Source: Trileptium ribeirensis
Lineage: Eukaryota; Nematoda; Enoplea; Enoplida; Thoracostomopsidae
Assembly (NCBI GenBank): GCA_030248225.1
Contig: JASANE010028153.1
Span: 109,990-173,989 of the forward strand
Direction of reading: 5' to 3'
DNA: 64,000 bases
Shown: in pieces, positions 22,159-34,112 of the stretch
Layout of the letters: each line of letters starts with the position of its first letter
How positions within the stretch are numbered: the stretch's first letter is position 1
Translations under genes and position numbers: made by a program
Notes under the pieces: generated by a model
Told to the model about the DNA's origin: nothing
The model's input: the letters and a program-made list of their open reading frames with translations, nothing else
The model's database searches: none

Positions 22159-23621
22159 TTATTCCTTTTTACACGAGATTATACCCCTGAGGAACAAATA
22201 CTCCCGAGCAAAGTTACCATCACAAAACATATGCCACTCCAAATTCACAGCTGACATGAACCAAAAACCTCTTGTAAGGTCAAATGCCTGAAGCGGGCCT
22301 CTATTTTTCGTGACTACCACATCACAAGTTTCGGAGATATTCGCTCTATCTCGAAACAACTCAATCTCACAAACTTTGTTAATCTCTGAACAATTGGAAA
22401 TACAGTTGGACACCGCAAGAACTTTGACGCAATACAGGTATTAAGTTGTACTATGTTCAACAAAATAAATTGTGATCCGCATTTGTTTACACCAATTTGG
22501 GATTAACTTGCATATAAACTGATTTACCTAGGTCTATTTGACCGTACGTGATCCCCCATAAACTAAATTCCATATTTTCGCGAGTGATTGGGATCTTTAA
22601 CGCCACAATCAAACTTTCGATTCCCTTATAAACTGCTTTAACAAATGGTATAGTATAATAATACTTATTTATCTTATCTGAACCAAACATGAGGTTAATT
22701 CCGCTCTCCGAAATTTTATCGGCAATGGATAAAAGCGTATGTTTGAGACTTTTCCGTGGGATAATGCCAGGTGATATATAATCCCTTTTAAAATAACCCA
22801 GGGCATTAGCTAAGGTATACATGCCCTCAATTTGTTCGTTTCATAGCAAAAAACTTGATAGCCACCGAATTAGGTCTTATTTAAAATTCAGTTCCACATA
22901 ACTGAGTTGAACTGATTGGTTCAGTGCGAACCCAAGTAACTTAATTGAATTCCTAAAGCCTTCTTTTACCTCACCTAGGTTAGCGGTTATATTTGAAATA
23001 ACGTTAATACGTTTGTCCTGATGTTGGAACCCTTTTGTTACTAACTTAGACAGCGAGACAAGGTGGTCATTAACTCTGACAACCTTTGAGGACGTACCAC
23101 TGACTCTAGAATTTAACACTTTCCTTACCTTAGAGGCATCTAGATTACAACCACCGAAAATTGATTCAATAAAATAGGCTAGGCCACCCAAGACACTTTT
23201 TTCTGCCTATTGCGGTCCAAATTGGATTTTTTTAAATTTTAATATTTTCTTACAAATTTTGCAATTTAGTTTTTGCCCGTTTATAAGTTCAAATGAAACC
23301 TTTATTCATGTAGGTTGACATGTAACAAAATTGTCTTAAAAGTAATCCTAAGGGACTTGTCATATTTTTATGACTCACACTGAAACATGGGGGTGATAAT
23401 TTTGGGTCTTGGGTACTAAGTTTCAACTTTATTACTATGCGATGTTCTATAAAATATTGTGCGTTATTGAACGTCCCTTTCCTTTTAAATACCATCAAAA
23501 AATGTTTATTAAGTTTAACAATGTAGTTTGTATTTTGCGGTTGACTAAGGGCCTTAACATCAACACAGCACAATATTAGTAAACAGTAAAACATAAAACA
23601 CCGTATGCAGATCTCTTTCAC
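22159..23621 (-). pseudogene. env-like glycoprotein fragments
   Basis: Four minus-strand frames lie 3' of integrase, where errantivirus-type gypsy elements carry env. The first (23,621-23,289) starts with a clear signal peptide (basic start, then FMFYCLLILCCVDV). The next (23,191-22,877) has a small hydrophobic GGLAYFIESIFGG stretch, like a fusion-peptide region, then a heptad-rich helix. The remaining two continue with a conserved-looking YKGIESLIVAL segment and several cysteines. Assignment rests on position and architecture, not on a firm family match; stops between frames show decay. Confidence 0.55.
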
Positions 23622-23899
23622 ATGTAAAACTTTAAATTACACTTTTCGTAAGCGACCTTCCCAAATTGTACCAAGTCCACATTTATTTTCCTTTCCATAA
23701 TTAAAGTCGGCTGAAATTTCGTCGTCCAAGTGTATCACGTTATGATTTGTTGAGAGTCATTGACTTTCCTTCGGACCTCGAATTTCCTTGGCGTGTCGGT
23801 CTGAAGTAGTACGTTCACCATTCATCAGGTCTTGAATTTCTCCATCCACATTTTTTGATAACATACTTCTCTCACGCTGAATTGTCAAGATTTAAGTCA

Positions 23900-25020
23900 T
23901 ACTTATCCGAATTTGTGCCATTTCCATCTCCTAAGGTATGGGTAGGTCTTTCATCCCCGAAGCAAGGTTTACAAAAATTTATATGGACAATTTTTTCGGG
24001 TTTAGTTCCCTGACACGGCCTTAGACAGACATTTACTTCACTAGTAAAATCAATTATACGATAAGCACCATGCCATAGGTGGCATAGTTTAGGCGTTTTT
24101 GCTTTCTTAACAGCGGGATAGCAGTGCCATACTCGTTGACCGATTTTAAGCTATGTTCTGAAGCAGTTTTGTTATAGTATTCCCGCTGCTTACATTAGAC
24201 CCTGTTGATATTATCAGTAGCTAGTTTTCGAGCATTTTCAAAACCAGTTACAAGAGTTTCTCGATAACCTTCCAGCGTATCGATTTGCAGCAAATTATAG
24301 GATCCTAATCCTATTTCAATACCAAAACGGGGATCATGGCTATAAAGTAGAAAGAACGGAGTCTTTTTAGTGGATTAGTGCACAGCGGTTCGGTAAGCAA
24401 ATAATACGAAATTCAAATACTTATCCCAATCTGTGTGAGCAGTATTAACGTATTGAAAAAGCATTATAATTAAAGTTTTGTTTTACGGCTTACACTGAGC
24501 ATCGGTAGAAGGTCTGTAGGGAGAAGCATTTAACTTGCTAGTATCGGTAAAGTGACATACCCATCGGATTAGTTCAGTCATAAAATTTGAGCCACAGTCA
24601 GATAACAATTTTGAAGGGGCTCCATACCGACACATTTCTTCCACGACTAGCCTAGCAATTGTTTAACTTTTCATATCAGGAACTGCAAATGTTAGTGAGA
24701 TACTCGGTAAATACAACAATATGTTTATTCCCTCGTTCGATTTGTTTTAGGGGACCTACACAATCGACAGCCAGTATATCGAAAAGTTTTGAAGAAATTG
24801 GTATAGAATGGAGTGGAACCTAAATTTTTTACCCGAACGCTTTTTCGTAGCGCAAAAATACACATGAACAATACCAATCTTTGGTATCATTGCATATTGA
24901 ATTCAACTGAAAACCTTCCCGAATTTTTGCGAAGGTTCTATCAAACCCCATGTGCCCACCACCAGGTAAATCGAAGTGAAATGGTTCCATAATTTCAGGG
25001 CATTGTTCTTGTCGGACCAC
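23900..25020 (-). pseudogene. Ty3/gypsy integrase
   Basis: The zinc-binding HHCC segment is at 25,020-24,829 (GGHMGFDRTFAKIRE, then DWYCSC). The catalytic core follows in broken frames: DILAVDCVGPL with the first Asp near 24,775, LSDCGSNFMTEL with the second near 24,600, and PYRPSTDAQ near 24,520, where the usual glutamate follows. Further 3' is HTDWDKYLNFVLFAYRTA, then FFLLYSHDPRFG, standard for the post-core region. Several stops interrupt it. Confidence 0.85.
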
Positions 25021-25269
25021 TACTTGATAGAAAACCTTAGGTCTACGGTTAGGTCTTTTTTCGTTCCATATATGGTGTAGCAGCCTATTAATAATACCGT
25101 AGTTTTCTTACCTGTGGTCATCGCTTTTCTTATCACTTTAACCATCTGCGCTTCGGCTTTCCAACAATTCCATTATTGGTCGTAATTGATTATCAAAACG
25201 TTGTAAGTTACGAATGTTATTCCCAAATGTCATTAAGCTTCCATTGGACCGATCCACAGGGGTCAAGTC

Positions 25270-25766
25270 ATCTCTAAAATTTAACTTTATTACCAGTTCT
25301 ATGAAAACATAATCTTTCATCGTCATCGTTCTCGTGATCGGTTTCCGGGCAGGGCAAGACAGGACTCCTTGAGAGCGCATCGCTATTGGCGTTAAACTTA
25401 CCAGAGCGATGTTGTATATCAAAATCGAACTCTGATAAGAGTAATGACCATCTTGGGAGTCTGCTATTTGTCTCTGAGATATTCATTAACCATTTTATGT
25501 CGGAGTGGTCTGTCATCACCTTCTGCCGAGCAGATAGTGTCGAAAATACTTGGCAGCACAGATTATTACCAAGCCTTCATTTTCAATAACCGCATAATTT
25601 TTCCAGTGGGGCGAGTGTCCTAGAAGCATAGGCTACGACGTGTTCCAATCCATCGTAATCATGAGATAATACTACCCAAGACCTTTGTTACAGGCATCTG
25701 TTATTAGAATAAATCCTTTTTCAAAACTAGTGCCTTTTAAAATCGGGTCTATGATAAGTTTACTTT
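25270..25766 (-). pseudogene. Ty3/gypsy RNase H
   Basis: FILITDACNKGLG (first catalytic Asp, about 25,700) is followed by ENEGLVIICA and, in another frame, TDHSDIKWLM, SRLPRWSLLLSEFDFDI and HRSGKFNANSDALSR (25,519-25,274). These are the classical tether/RNase H motifs of gypsy Pol. Frameshifts and stops between them show decay. It lies directly 3' of RT, as expected. Confidence 0.88.
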
Positions 25767-26696
25767 TTAAATCGTCAGAAGCATATTTACACTCAGGGGT
25801 CCAAACAAAAAAGTACTTTTCTTCAAAAGGTTGTTTAATGCAGACACCCTTGACGCGAAATTTTTAATAAATTTCCGATAGTACGACGCTAGTCCTAGAA
25901 AGCCTCTTACTTGTTTCACAGTTTTTGGCACAGGGTATTTCTTAACAGCTTTAATCTTATCCGGATCAGGTTCAATTCTATGTCCAGACACAACGTGCCT
26001 TAAAAACTTTACTTTATTCCTACCGAAACAGCACTTTTTCGGTTTGAGTTTCATATTACCTTCTTGGAGTTTTTCGAATACGTCAGATATATCCTGAATA
26101 TGTCTGTCAAAGGTCGGGAAAAGTATTAGTATTTCGTCGATGTAGGCTAAAACTTTATCCCAAAGTCTAGCCAGTAAAAACATTATAGCTCGCATAAACG
26201 AACTAGGCACACATTTCAGTCCAAACGGCTTTACGTTAAACTCAAACAACCCACTATCGGTAATAAAAGCAGTCTTTTCGTCATCGTTTTCTTCTAACTC
26301 CATTTGCCAGTATCCGCTAGTCAGGTTCAAACTGGAGAAATACTTACCGCCGCCGAGTCGTTCGGGGCAATCCTCGATTCGCGCAATGGGAAATACATCA
26401 GATTTAGCAACGGCCTTTAATTTCTTATAGTCAACACACAGTCTGTTTGAACCGTCTTTTTTACGAACTATAACAACAGGAGAGGCCCAAGTAGACGCCG
26501 AGTGTCTAATTATGTTGTATTTTTCCATGTTCTCCAGTTGTATTTTTACATCTTCCTTAGCCGCCTGTGGGATTGTATATGGTCTCCGATATATTGGCAT
26601 ATACGGGCTATTCCCACATTTAATAGAATATGTGACAAATTTTAGTCTACTCAAATCATAATCCGAAAAAGGGAATACGTTACTCCAAGAATTCAA
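25767..26696 (-). CDS. Ty3/gypsy reverse transcriptase (open but catalytically altered)
   Basis: The 309-codon open frame covers RT from YRRPYTIPQA through TWASPVVIVRKKDGSNRLCV, LNLTSGYWQM (motif A), KPFGLKCVPSSF (motif B), AYIDEILI (motif C), RHVVSG and VRGFLGLASYYRKFIKNFA. Two catalytic acids are changed: Asn replaces the motif-A Asp, and YIDE replaces YIDD. It could not be active as read, though it is the best-preserved frame of the element. It continues out of frame into RNase H. Confidence 0.93.
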   Translation of the reverse strand: MNSWSNVFPFSDYDLSRLKFVTYSIKCGNSPYMPIYRRPYTIPQAAKEDVKIQLENMEKYNIIRHSASTWASPVVIVRKKDGSNRLCVDYKKLKAVAKSDVFPIARIEDCPERLGGGKYFSSLNLTSGYWQMELEENDDEKTAFITDSGLFEFNVKPFGLKCVPSSFMRAIMFLLARLWDKVLAYIDEILILFPTFDRHIQDISDVFEKLQEGNMKLKPKKCCFGRNKVKFLRHVVSGHRIEPDPDKIKAVKKYPVPKTVKQVRGFLGLASYYRKFIKNFASRVSALNNLLKKSTFLFGPLSVNMLLTI

Positions 26697-27049
26697 GAAT
26701 TTCTTCTTGTTGATTCTCGGTTAAGTCAGGGATAAATTGGGGATTATGATATAATCTTCAATATTTGAAATTGGTGTCACCGTGCATAAGCTAGGGTTAG
26801 CTTCTATGATGTTCTGGAAATTTTAGCGATTAACGTTTTGTACGCACTTGTTTTCGCTGCATTTGGATATCCACATTTTAATAGTTTGATCCCCAAAATG
26901 CACTCCCCCTTTGCTACATTTAAAATACAGTTGTATTTAATCATAAAGTGTTATGTTGTAGGGGATGTATTTGCTTAAAAATACAGATTGCACATACCCT
27001 TGAAATCCAATTAGTATTTCTATGTCCAAGCGCCGAGAAGATCCAAGCC

Positions 27050-27200
27050 CTGGCCACTCACCGTATTCGTCACTAGATCACCAGTACCTGGCGTCCATGT
27101 ACCGTTAAAATTCTCTAAGCGGGATACTGTCTGAAACTTTAATAAACTTATGTTGCACCTCGTATCACAAAGTATTTCTACCGGTATTTTTCCAAAAAAA
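27050..27200 (-). pseudogene. Ty3/gypsy-type aspartic protease remnant
   Basis: The minus strand reads PVEILCDTRCNISLLKF at about 27,195-27,145, matching the VxxLxDTG.xxSLL active-site loop with the glycine changed to Arg. A downstream DLLGAW (near 27,040) resembles the ILG..fl motif. It lies between the NADAR domain and RT. Frames are broken on both sides. Confidence 0.6.
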
Positions 27201-27344
27201 TTTAATCAAAATTAGAGGAATTCGGTTCAGATCTGTATCCGTAAGGACGCTCTTGCCAGTATAACCGCAGAAATTACTTGACCTGGATTCACAAATCACA
27301 CCACTAGGAAAATGAAAGTTGTGGCTGTTGAATTTTGGGGTACG

Positions 27345-27800
27345 TAGGCTAGATCTTATAGTCATTAGGATCTTTCCTTACCAATTCCTACCAGGGTGTT
27401 TTAAATATTCCACATATGTAAATTATGGGTTGTCAATCCGCATCAACATATCGCATTGAGGCTAGCTTCAGCAAGATATTCGTGACCAGTATCCAATATG
27501 AATTTTCGTAACAGAAAATTGTTCTGAAATTTTACCATATTAGCATGAAACATAGTTTTGAAAGCTAGACCACGCCTCCTATTCTTACGAACGGTTTCCG
27601 AACGTTTGACGATGCTCTTTTGTCTTTTAGGACCTTCCTCCGAGCACAACTGTGCAGCGGCATCAAAATCCTGGGAATAACACATTGACAACATAAGTAG
27701 TACTGCTCGGTACAATTAAATGAGTTGCCATCGATATCCAATTGTGTTAGGAAATGATTAGATAACACATTGTGATCACCAAAAAATGCCAAAACGCCAC
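27345..27800 (-). pseudogene. NADAR (YbiA-like) domain inside the gypsy-like element
   Basis: NADAR proteins act on ADP-ribose-related or riboflavin-pathway N-glycosidic substrates. Here the N-half (27,800-27,690) reads LAFFGDHNVLSNHF, then LDIDGNSFNCTEQYY, the family's F.....LSNf..s...dG..f...EqyyqA signature. After one frameshift come MVKFQNNFLLRKFILDTG and YLAEAS, the KF.qN..L...LL.TG...L.EAS signature. A TGA at 27,443-27,445 falls where the family has W. A further shift leads to PGRNW, a stop, then GKILMTIR, the G.N.LGk.LM.vR end. About 55 codons separate it from the protease. Domain identity is strong; its link to the retroelement rests on strand, order and distance. Confidence 0.85.
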
Positions 27801-27849
27801 CAGACTTTGCTAGAAATAGACTTTTGGAAGAACTACCTGAAATACTTGT

Positions 27850-28740
27850 ATGAGTTTTCCACATATACACATTAGATATATTCCGCCATACGTCACTCAA
27901 GCAAATCTCTCCCGAAAAATATCCCGCGTTGATAAAATTACTGAGTTCGATGCCTACTTCCTTTCTTACTTTTATCAGAGGATGCGGCTGTGTCGAGTCC
28001 ACCCCGCGCACCTGAGCCCGCGAGGCTTGCTGACGTCCTGTTTTTTTGCGACCAACTCCGAGGCCTCAAGAACAGGTGCTCTTGTTTTGGCTGCCGGCAT
28101 ATTATACCAGTCGTGTCCACATTCCAAACAGAACACAGCCTGTGGTGTTCCAATATCCTCGTCTAGCCACGCATCTACTAATACCGCGATACCTGGAGAG
28201 TAGCATGATAGGCAGTGATAACTCGCCATCTCCCATCGATTTTGCAGCAAGGCCTCAACGTCATCCTCCGACAGCATTTCCGACAGCTTTACCCTTCGTG
28301 CTTGTGCATTTTCGGCATTATTGAATTGCCCCTGGCCGTGAGCTACAAGCATTTCGCTCACCTCGAAACGAAGGCCCACGGTCATTTCCACAACGTAGTA
28401 ATCACGTTTGACTCAACGAAATCCAACAGGACCTCTTGATTGACAATACGTTGTAGGAAACTAAAGCAGTAAGGCCCAAACTTCCGTTGACCATGGGGAC
28501 GCATTACATTGCTGAGCTCTACACGGATACATTGTGGTGGCGTATTGACTAAACCGGATGCCGGGTCATTTCAAAAATTTCATTGAGGTCACACAGATTT
28601 CCCCGACCTAAGTCCACTAACCAGGTATTATATTGCCGACAAGCCGGGATTGTTTTGACCTCGTCCGTTAGAGCCTGACTAGCGTAACAACAATTACTCG
28701 CTTCTTCACGCAGACTTCGCTTTCCTCAAGAGTGAGGAGC
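27850..28740 (-). pseudogene. Unrecognised 5' ORF region with CxxC...CxxC zinc ribbon (gag position)
   Basis: Several minus-strand frames with protein-like composition follow each other from 28,740 down. The best (28,391-27,975) has YHCLSCYSPG...VFCLECGHDW, two CxxC pairs about 26 residues apart as in a zinc ribbon. A preceding stretch reads VELSNVMRPHGQRKFGPYC, and another reads TWLVDLGRGNLCDLNEIFEM. No CCHC knuckle or known Gag motif is visible. It occupies the Gag position of the element but could instead be a captured gene. Frame changes near 28,540, 28,400 and 28,000 show decay. Confidence 0.5.
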
Positions 28741-29702
28741 TCATCCACTTGTGGGACACAAGCGTTTATTAGATCCATATAGCACCTTTCTCGAACCATT
28801 GAGACCCAAACCGTCTTCGGGTCCGAAATTTGGTATAAGGGACTATCGGCTTACGATCTGGGTAGGACCTTCAAGGGGCCCAACAGGGCCCTGGAGGCGC
28901 TCAATATCCCGGCGGGCGGCGATCTGGATCGTTGAAAGGGAGTATTGCTAAGGAGTTGCTTTAATTTATTTTTGTATAATATTAATAAAACATTGTTGGG
29001 GAGGGATACTGTAAGGTTAAGGATTTTAGCGGGTGGAAGGTAAGTTTCGTTATACAAATTCATCATTCTATGGTCTGATCAATAAAATTACTTTGACTAC
29101 CAAATACAATTTCGAACATTTTCTTATAACAACCTGACTGTTTGATCTCATCCTGAAAATTGGAATTACATAAAGTTACCTCAGTCGATTTCACATCATT
29201 AGCCCCTGCCCTTGAAATCCTATTGAATGATCAATATGGGGGAGGGACGTCTATTATCAAAATATGTCACAACTACGGTTACCAAATCCTCCTGTGCGCC
29301 ATCTAGGAAATAGCACATCATGGCTGAGTGTGTATTTTTGTAACGTGTCTCACCGTCCATTATTTTATTTGCTAACCTTTCATTCTGTTCACGAAGTCGA
29401 GTTGCTGTGGCTTTTCATTCGTTCGCTCGCTCTATATTCATCCATTGGTTTTATATTTGACGCACATGGTTACACCGTGGTTGACTACCCCAATGCCCTG
29501 GCATTGATTCAACTGAGGGCAAACATTTAGCCATCTGTTAGGTTCCGATCTCCATTGATTATTACCTTGGGAATTATTTGGATGCCAGAAGGGCTGCGGC
29601 CCGATTTTCAGGCCAAATGAAATTTGTATTACTAAAATTAGTATCGGTCTTGTCTTTAGGACTAATCACTCCCTGTAGTAGCTGCTTATTTGTACTAATC
29701 AT
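28741..29702. other. No gene recognised
   Basis: Mixed sequence that might include the 5' LTR of the gypsy-like element. I see no matching copy near 22 kb and no domain-bearing frame. Confidence 0.4.
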
Positions 29703-30870
29703 TTGTTTACTTACACATGTAAAGTATTACAATACAAATATTCATAAACATGGACAGACCCTGACGTTTATAAGCAGTACAAAATAGTTCCAATTGACAG
29801 TATACACAAAAACTTTGTACCAGTTTGATCACCGACTGTAGCGGAATGAGGCCTTAAGCTTATGGTGCAAAACTTTAAATAATCTTTTGAAGTCCTAATT
29901 CGACAAGCCCGATTAAACCTGGTTCTACAATTTCTCTAACCCGTTAAATTTTAATATAATTTTTACCAAACGGGTTACGAATTCTTAGAATTGTGAAATT
30001 TGTTCTCTAACATAAATTTTAATTTTTGCGTTAGAGAAACCCTTTTTATGAAATTCTCGGAATCCCTAATTCAGAACAATTTTTGAGATTTTGCAGAAAA
30101 TTCAGCACAAACACACTTACAATTCCGCTCATATAAATGTAATTGTTAAGGCACCCAAGGCTTATACTTAACACAGATAGGTACCGAAACTATAGCCCTG
30201 GCACACAAATTTTAGAATTTTATATTATTTTAAACTCTCTTAAAGTTATTATTTTAAAAGAAATAATATAATTCTTCAAGTGAAATCAAGTACAGAAATA
30301 ACCGAGGGGATGAGGACCATAACTCTTTAACATGTGGGCCAATTAAACTTGGTATAGATGATCTACTGCTTGCTTTATGAAATTTGGCATCAAAATCCAC
30401 ATATCCCAAACTATTCCCCTGTACAGTTTTGTATTGAATTTATACGTTTATATATTTTACATTATATGCTGGGAAAATTAAATTTTAACACAAACGGTTT
30501 TTTGTTCGATACAAGTAATACACACAATATTATACATGCAGATAATACACACAGCATCACTACAACATATCACAGGTTGCTTGAACATTTTATCTCACGT
30601 AAACAACATAAAAACACATATAAACTTACGCCTATCCTGCTTACAATTAGTATATACACGAATATTATTTATATCTCGGATCACACTTGCATACACGTCA
30701 AATTCACAACGTATTAGAAAAATAAACACAACGGCAAAGATGACGCAACAACTATAAATTCTCATGGGCATTTTCTCACTATATATAGAAACAATAAATC
30801 ACGATATAAGGGTGATAAAGTAAACGTACTAAAGTTATGAATCAAGTTCTGGATGAAGGGTTACGTTGTC
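29703..30870 (+). repeat. Dispersed 1.15-kb repeat, copy B
   Basis: Same-strand copy of 12,930-14,090. It is followed at 30,911-30,966 by ATTACGCA plus ATTGGAATCTTACAG and TTTCTTTGGTTAGGG, sequence that lies on the left of copy A (12,625-12,750). The block may therefore flank the family on both sides, each copy having kept one. No coding potential is seen. Confidence 0.88.
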
Positions 30871-30966
30871 ACATGAGAGACATTACGTTCAGGATATTGT
30901 ATACGGAGGATGATTTTAGAAATTACGCAATTGGAATCTTACAGGACGATTTCTTTGGTTAGGGGA

Positions 30967-33333
30967 AGTTAGATACGTACTTTCTAAAAGTTAGATAAGT
31001 GATATTAACTATCGTATTATAGCATTCGGAATCTAGAAAAAAACAGAATAAATAATATTACACTGCGGCTCAGGTTTACCGTAGCACAAACATGATGATT
31101 ATATACGCTAAATTTGCTGTATATCATGTTTATGATTATAATTGAAATAAAAACAAAACAAATTAATTATGTGCACTGTGTACATAACGGAATGCTTTGT
31201 AATGAACATGGCAGCAGAAGTGTAGAAATTTTTGTATGGTTTTTGACCTGATGGTGGAACTAATTTGCAAATAAATCTAAACAAAATGCTTTGCTAAAAT
31301 CGTTGGTGTATCAGCATCCTTTTGTGTTCATATAGCTCGGGGTATCCATTGTCTTGAACAAAACGTGATACTGAGATAGTTTCAACACGCCACCATTATG
31401 CAATTTTTTCGTTACTACTTTTTACCTGACTATTTTGCAATAAATGTAAGATTACATGAAAACGGTACGTGAACCACAGACATGCGACAGTACGGTTAAG
31501 TGAGCATCTAAACACCAATGTCATGTTTTTAATGTTATTCTTAATATATTAATTTACTGAATTAATATAATTTATTCGCTCATGCATGACTACAAGGTGT
31601 TACTATAAGTACTTCAGCTAAAATCATAAACACTGTTAAAATTTCAATCAAATTGGTCCATAATTCAGTACAAAGCTACAAATGCCGATAGCAAAATTGC
31701 AGTTGATTTTTCCTAAAACATAATTTATAAGCCTACCGCTTTTCCGTATAGCTATAGGAGTACTGTTACAGCTGTCATTCGACTAAGATTATAAAAGTAA
31801 ATATATTAGCCAAATTGGCTTATTTATTAAATATGTACTATTTTCATATGATAACAGTAAACTTCCGTGCCGCAAAATATTATTTGGCGGCGTGAATGAA
31901 GTCCATCATGCTATGCCGTTCTTTATATGCTAAGTCTAATGTTTAGCTTTAGCCTAAGTTCTACACCTTATGTAAGTCTTAGACTAAGCCTAAGTTGCTC
32001 GGGAATTCTGTCCGGACACCCACCGCACTCTGCCCTCACAAACCTGTTTCTCTAACCATATAACGTGCGGCCTGTAAATGTAACTTTGGTCGAATGTTTT
32101 AACTCAATCGGTCTTTTCAGTTATAGAGAATATTGATGTTTATAAGAAATTCCTTGGTGATTTTGCTACGAAATCTTAGTCTTCGAAAATAACAAGACTT
32201 TCTTTTCAGTCATAGCTATTTCGAGCATCAACACCGTGAAAGATACGCCAGATCAGTACACTGATTTCTAAGTTATCACAGATTTGTAAACAAAAAAAGT
32301 CCGACTAGATTTGGTAATAATAGACTCTTATGCAACCTCTTGTGAACATTTAGCAAAGATATGCACAAATGCTTACGAATGGACACGCCTACCCTTCACC
32401 TTCAATGAAAAATCATAGAAGTCTACACCAATATGTTTATGAATTTAAGTATTACAATAAATTTTTTTGTATTACAGTATAATGTAATCTTCAAAACTTC
32501 TTGCTAAGTAATTAACTTTGCATTATAATTGTTAAAATTCGTATTCCTGATTAATAGCTTTGCACATTTGAGATTTTATGGTGAATCTTACCCGAAGTAT
32601 ATAGTATCTGTTACAATCTGTGAATGATTGCTACGTGATACTTACATTTGGCTACAATCGAAAGAGCATGTGGATGTGTTTCCATGAGTTCAGGAACTAG
32701 TAGAGAGATCAAACCTAGATTTTGCCTAATTTATGTTTGATTTACTTACTTCAAACACAACAGCAATAGATGGAAGTATTATTTTAATTAAACAATGATG
32801 TAATTAAATATTAAAATAATCTATATATATGCTCGTAAAATACGTAGTATAATAGGTGTGCATATACTGTAAATACGTTGAGCCAAATTTTGCTAATTAA
32901 TTCGCTGATTTTTAACATTAAATTGGTAAAAATTTGCAAAAATAATAAGTAAAATTGGTGAAAATTACGTCAATCAATCAGTTTTTTACAAGCAAACAAT
33001 TTATTTACAACGCAATGAATTATCAGAAATTTATAAAATTTAATAAACTATCCAATATATAAGCGTAAAATTACTGCGAATGTGGAAGATATGATTGACC
33101 GATATAGTAGCTTTGCATATCTAATAAAATTGGTATAAAATGTAAGATGTACCAAAAACTTTTAATGTAAATAGTATGATTCAATATCCTACTCAGTCAT
33201 TGGAATTTATTACTTTATATTGTGACACAAAAGCATTACTACTAGCATAGTACATATGGACCTTTTAATGTTTATATGCTTCATTTATTATTTTATTGAA
33301 ATGTGATAACCCGAATGTTCTGTAATCGTTTTT
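30967..33333. other. No gene recognised
   Basis: AT-rich intergenic sequence. No exon with flanking splice sites, RNA gene or repeat array was found. Confidence 0.5.
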
Positions 33334-33836
33334 AGAGGTGAGAAAGAGCCAGATTTTTATACTCTGCGTCCGCTCAGCTCTTCGCGAACCATGTTCTGCT
33401 CGGCTATGGTCCCATAGACAGATCTTAGGCTCTCACTCGGCTATTCGTGAACCACGTCCGGTTCGTTCGGCTAGGCTCTTCGACGGAAATACATGCTCAG
33501 CTCTTAGGCTTGTAAAAATAAAGATTTGTTTCAAGTGAGAACATAATATACAAGCAAACTATATAGTTGCTTTTGGAGCTTTCAGCAGTCGAGCCTAGGT
33601 TATCCCGGCTTTTCTTTCTGATGGCCGCCTATTGTACTATACATCAGCGCTTATAATTATGTTTGTTGTTTTAGAAATGAGCTTATAAAAGCCGACCACA
33701 GCTTTTCCGGACACATCTATCTCATCTATCTCTGGCTCTGGCTTGGTACTCTAGACATCATGGCAGCCTTAGGCTCGGCTCTAGAGCCGATCCAAGCGAA
33801 GCCGAGTCGACAGCCTAAATTCTCACCTCAAATCTT
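33334..33836. mobile_element. Possible ~500-bp MITE with short inverted ends
   Basis: The left end reads AGAGGTGAGAA and the right end TTCTCACCTCA, the reverse complement over about 10 bases. The interior is GC-richer and full of AGGCTCGGCT / GGCTCTAGAGCC-type repeats in both orientations. Target-site duplications are not evident. Class unknown. Confidence 0.4.
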
Positions 33837-34112
33837 TTTCATCCTATTCTTCTGTTTAACGTGCAATAATGAATATGTCATTGTAATTCGGTGTGACTCA
33901 ACTAAGTATAGTATAGCGTGTTTGCTAATACAGTACAGTTGCTTTGGCCGAATCAAAAAATTCATCACAAAGACGTTTTTCCTATATTCCCTATAGATAT
34001 GACTCGCATACAGAAGGTGTATATTGGATATAGAAGGTATAGATATTGATATGGAAGGTATTGATATTGAAATCGTTATCAACACACTTGGAAAATGAGA
34101 GTGTGAAATTTA

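Larger units (their letters stand above)
22159..28740 (-). mobile_element. Degenerate Ty3/gypsy-like element with NADAR domain and env-like 3' ORFs
   Basis: Minus-strand order: unrecognised 5' ORF region with zinc ribbon (28,740-27,850), NADAR domain (27,800-27,345), protease (about 27,190), RT (26,696-25,900), RNase H (25,760-25,270), integrase (25,020-24,470 plus C-terminal region to about 23,900) and env-like frames (23,621-22,159). The pol order is that of Ty3/gypsy. All frames have stops or shifts, so it is a fossil. LTRs were not found. The NADAR domain is not a usual gypsy component. Confidence 0.8.
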
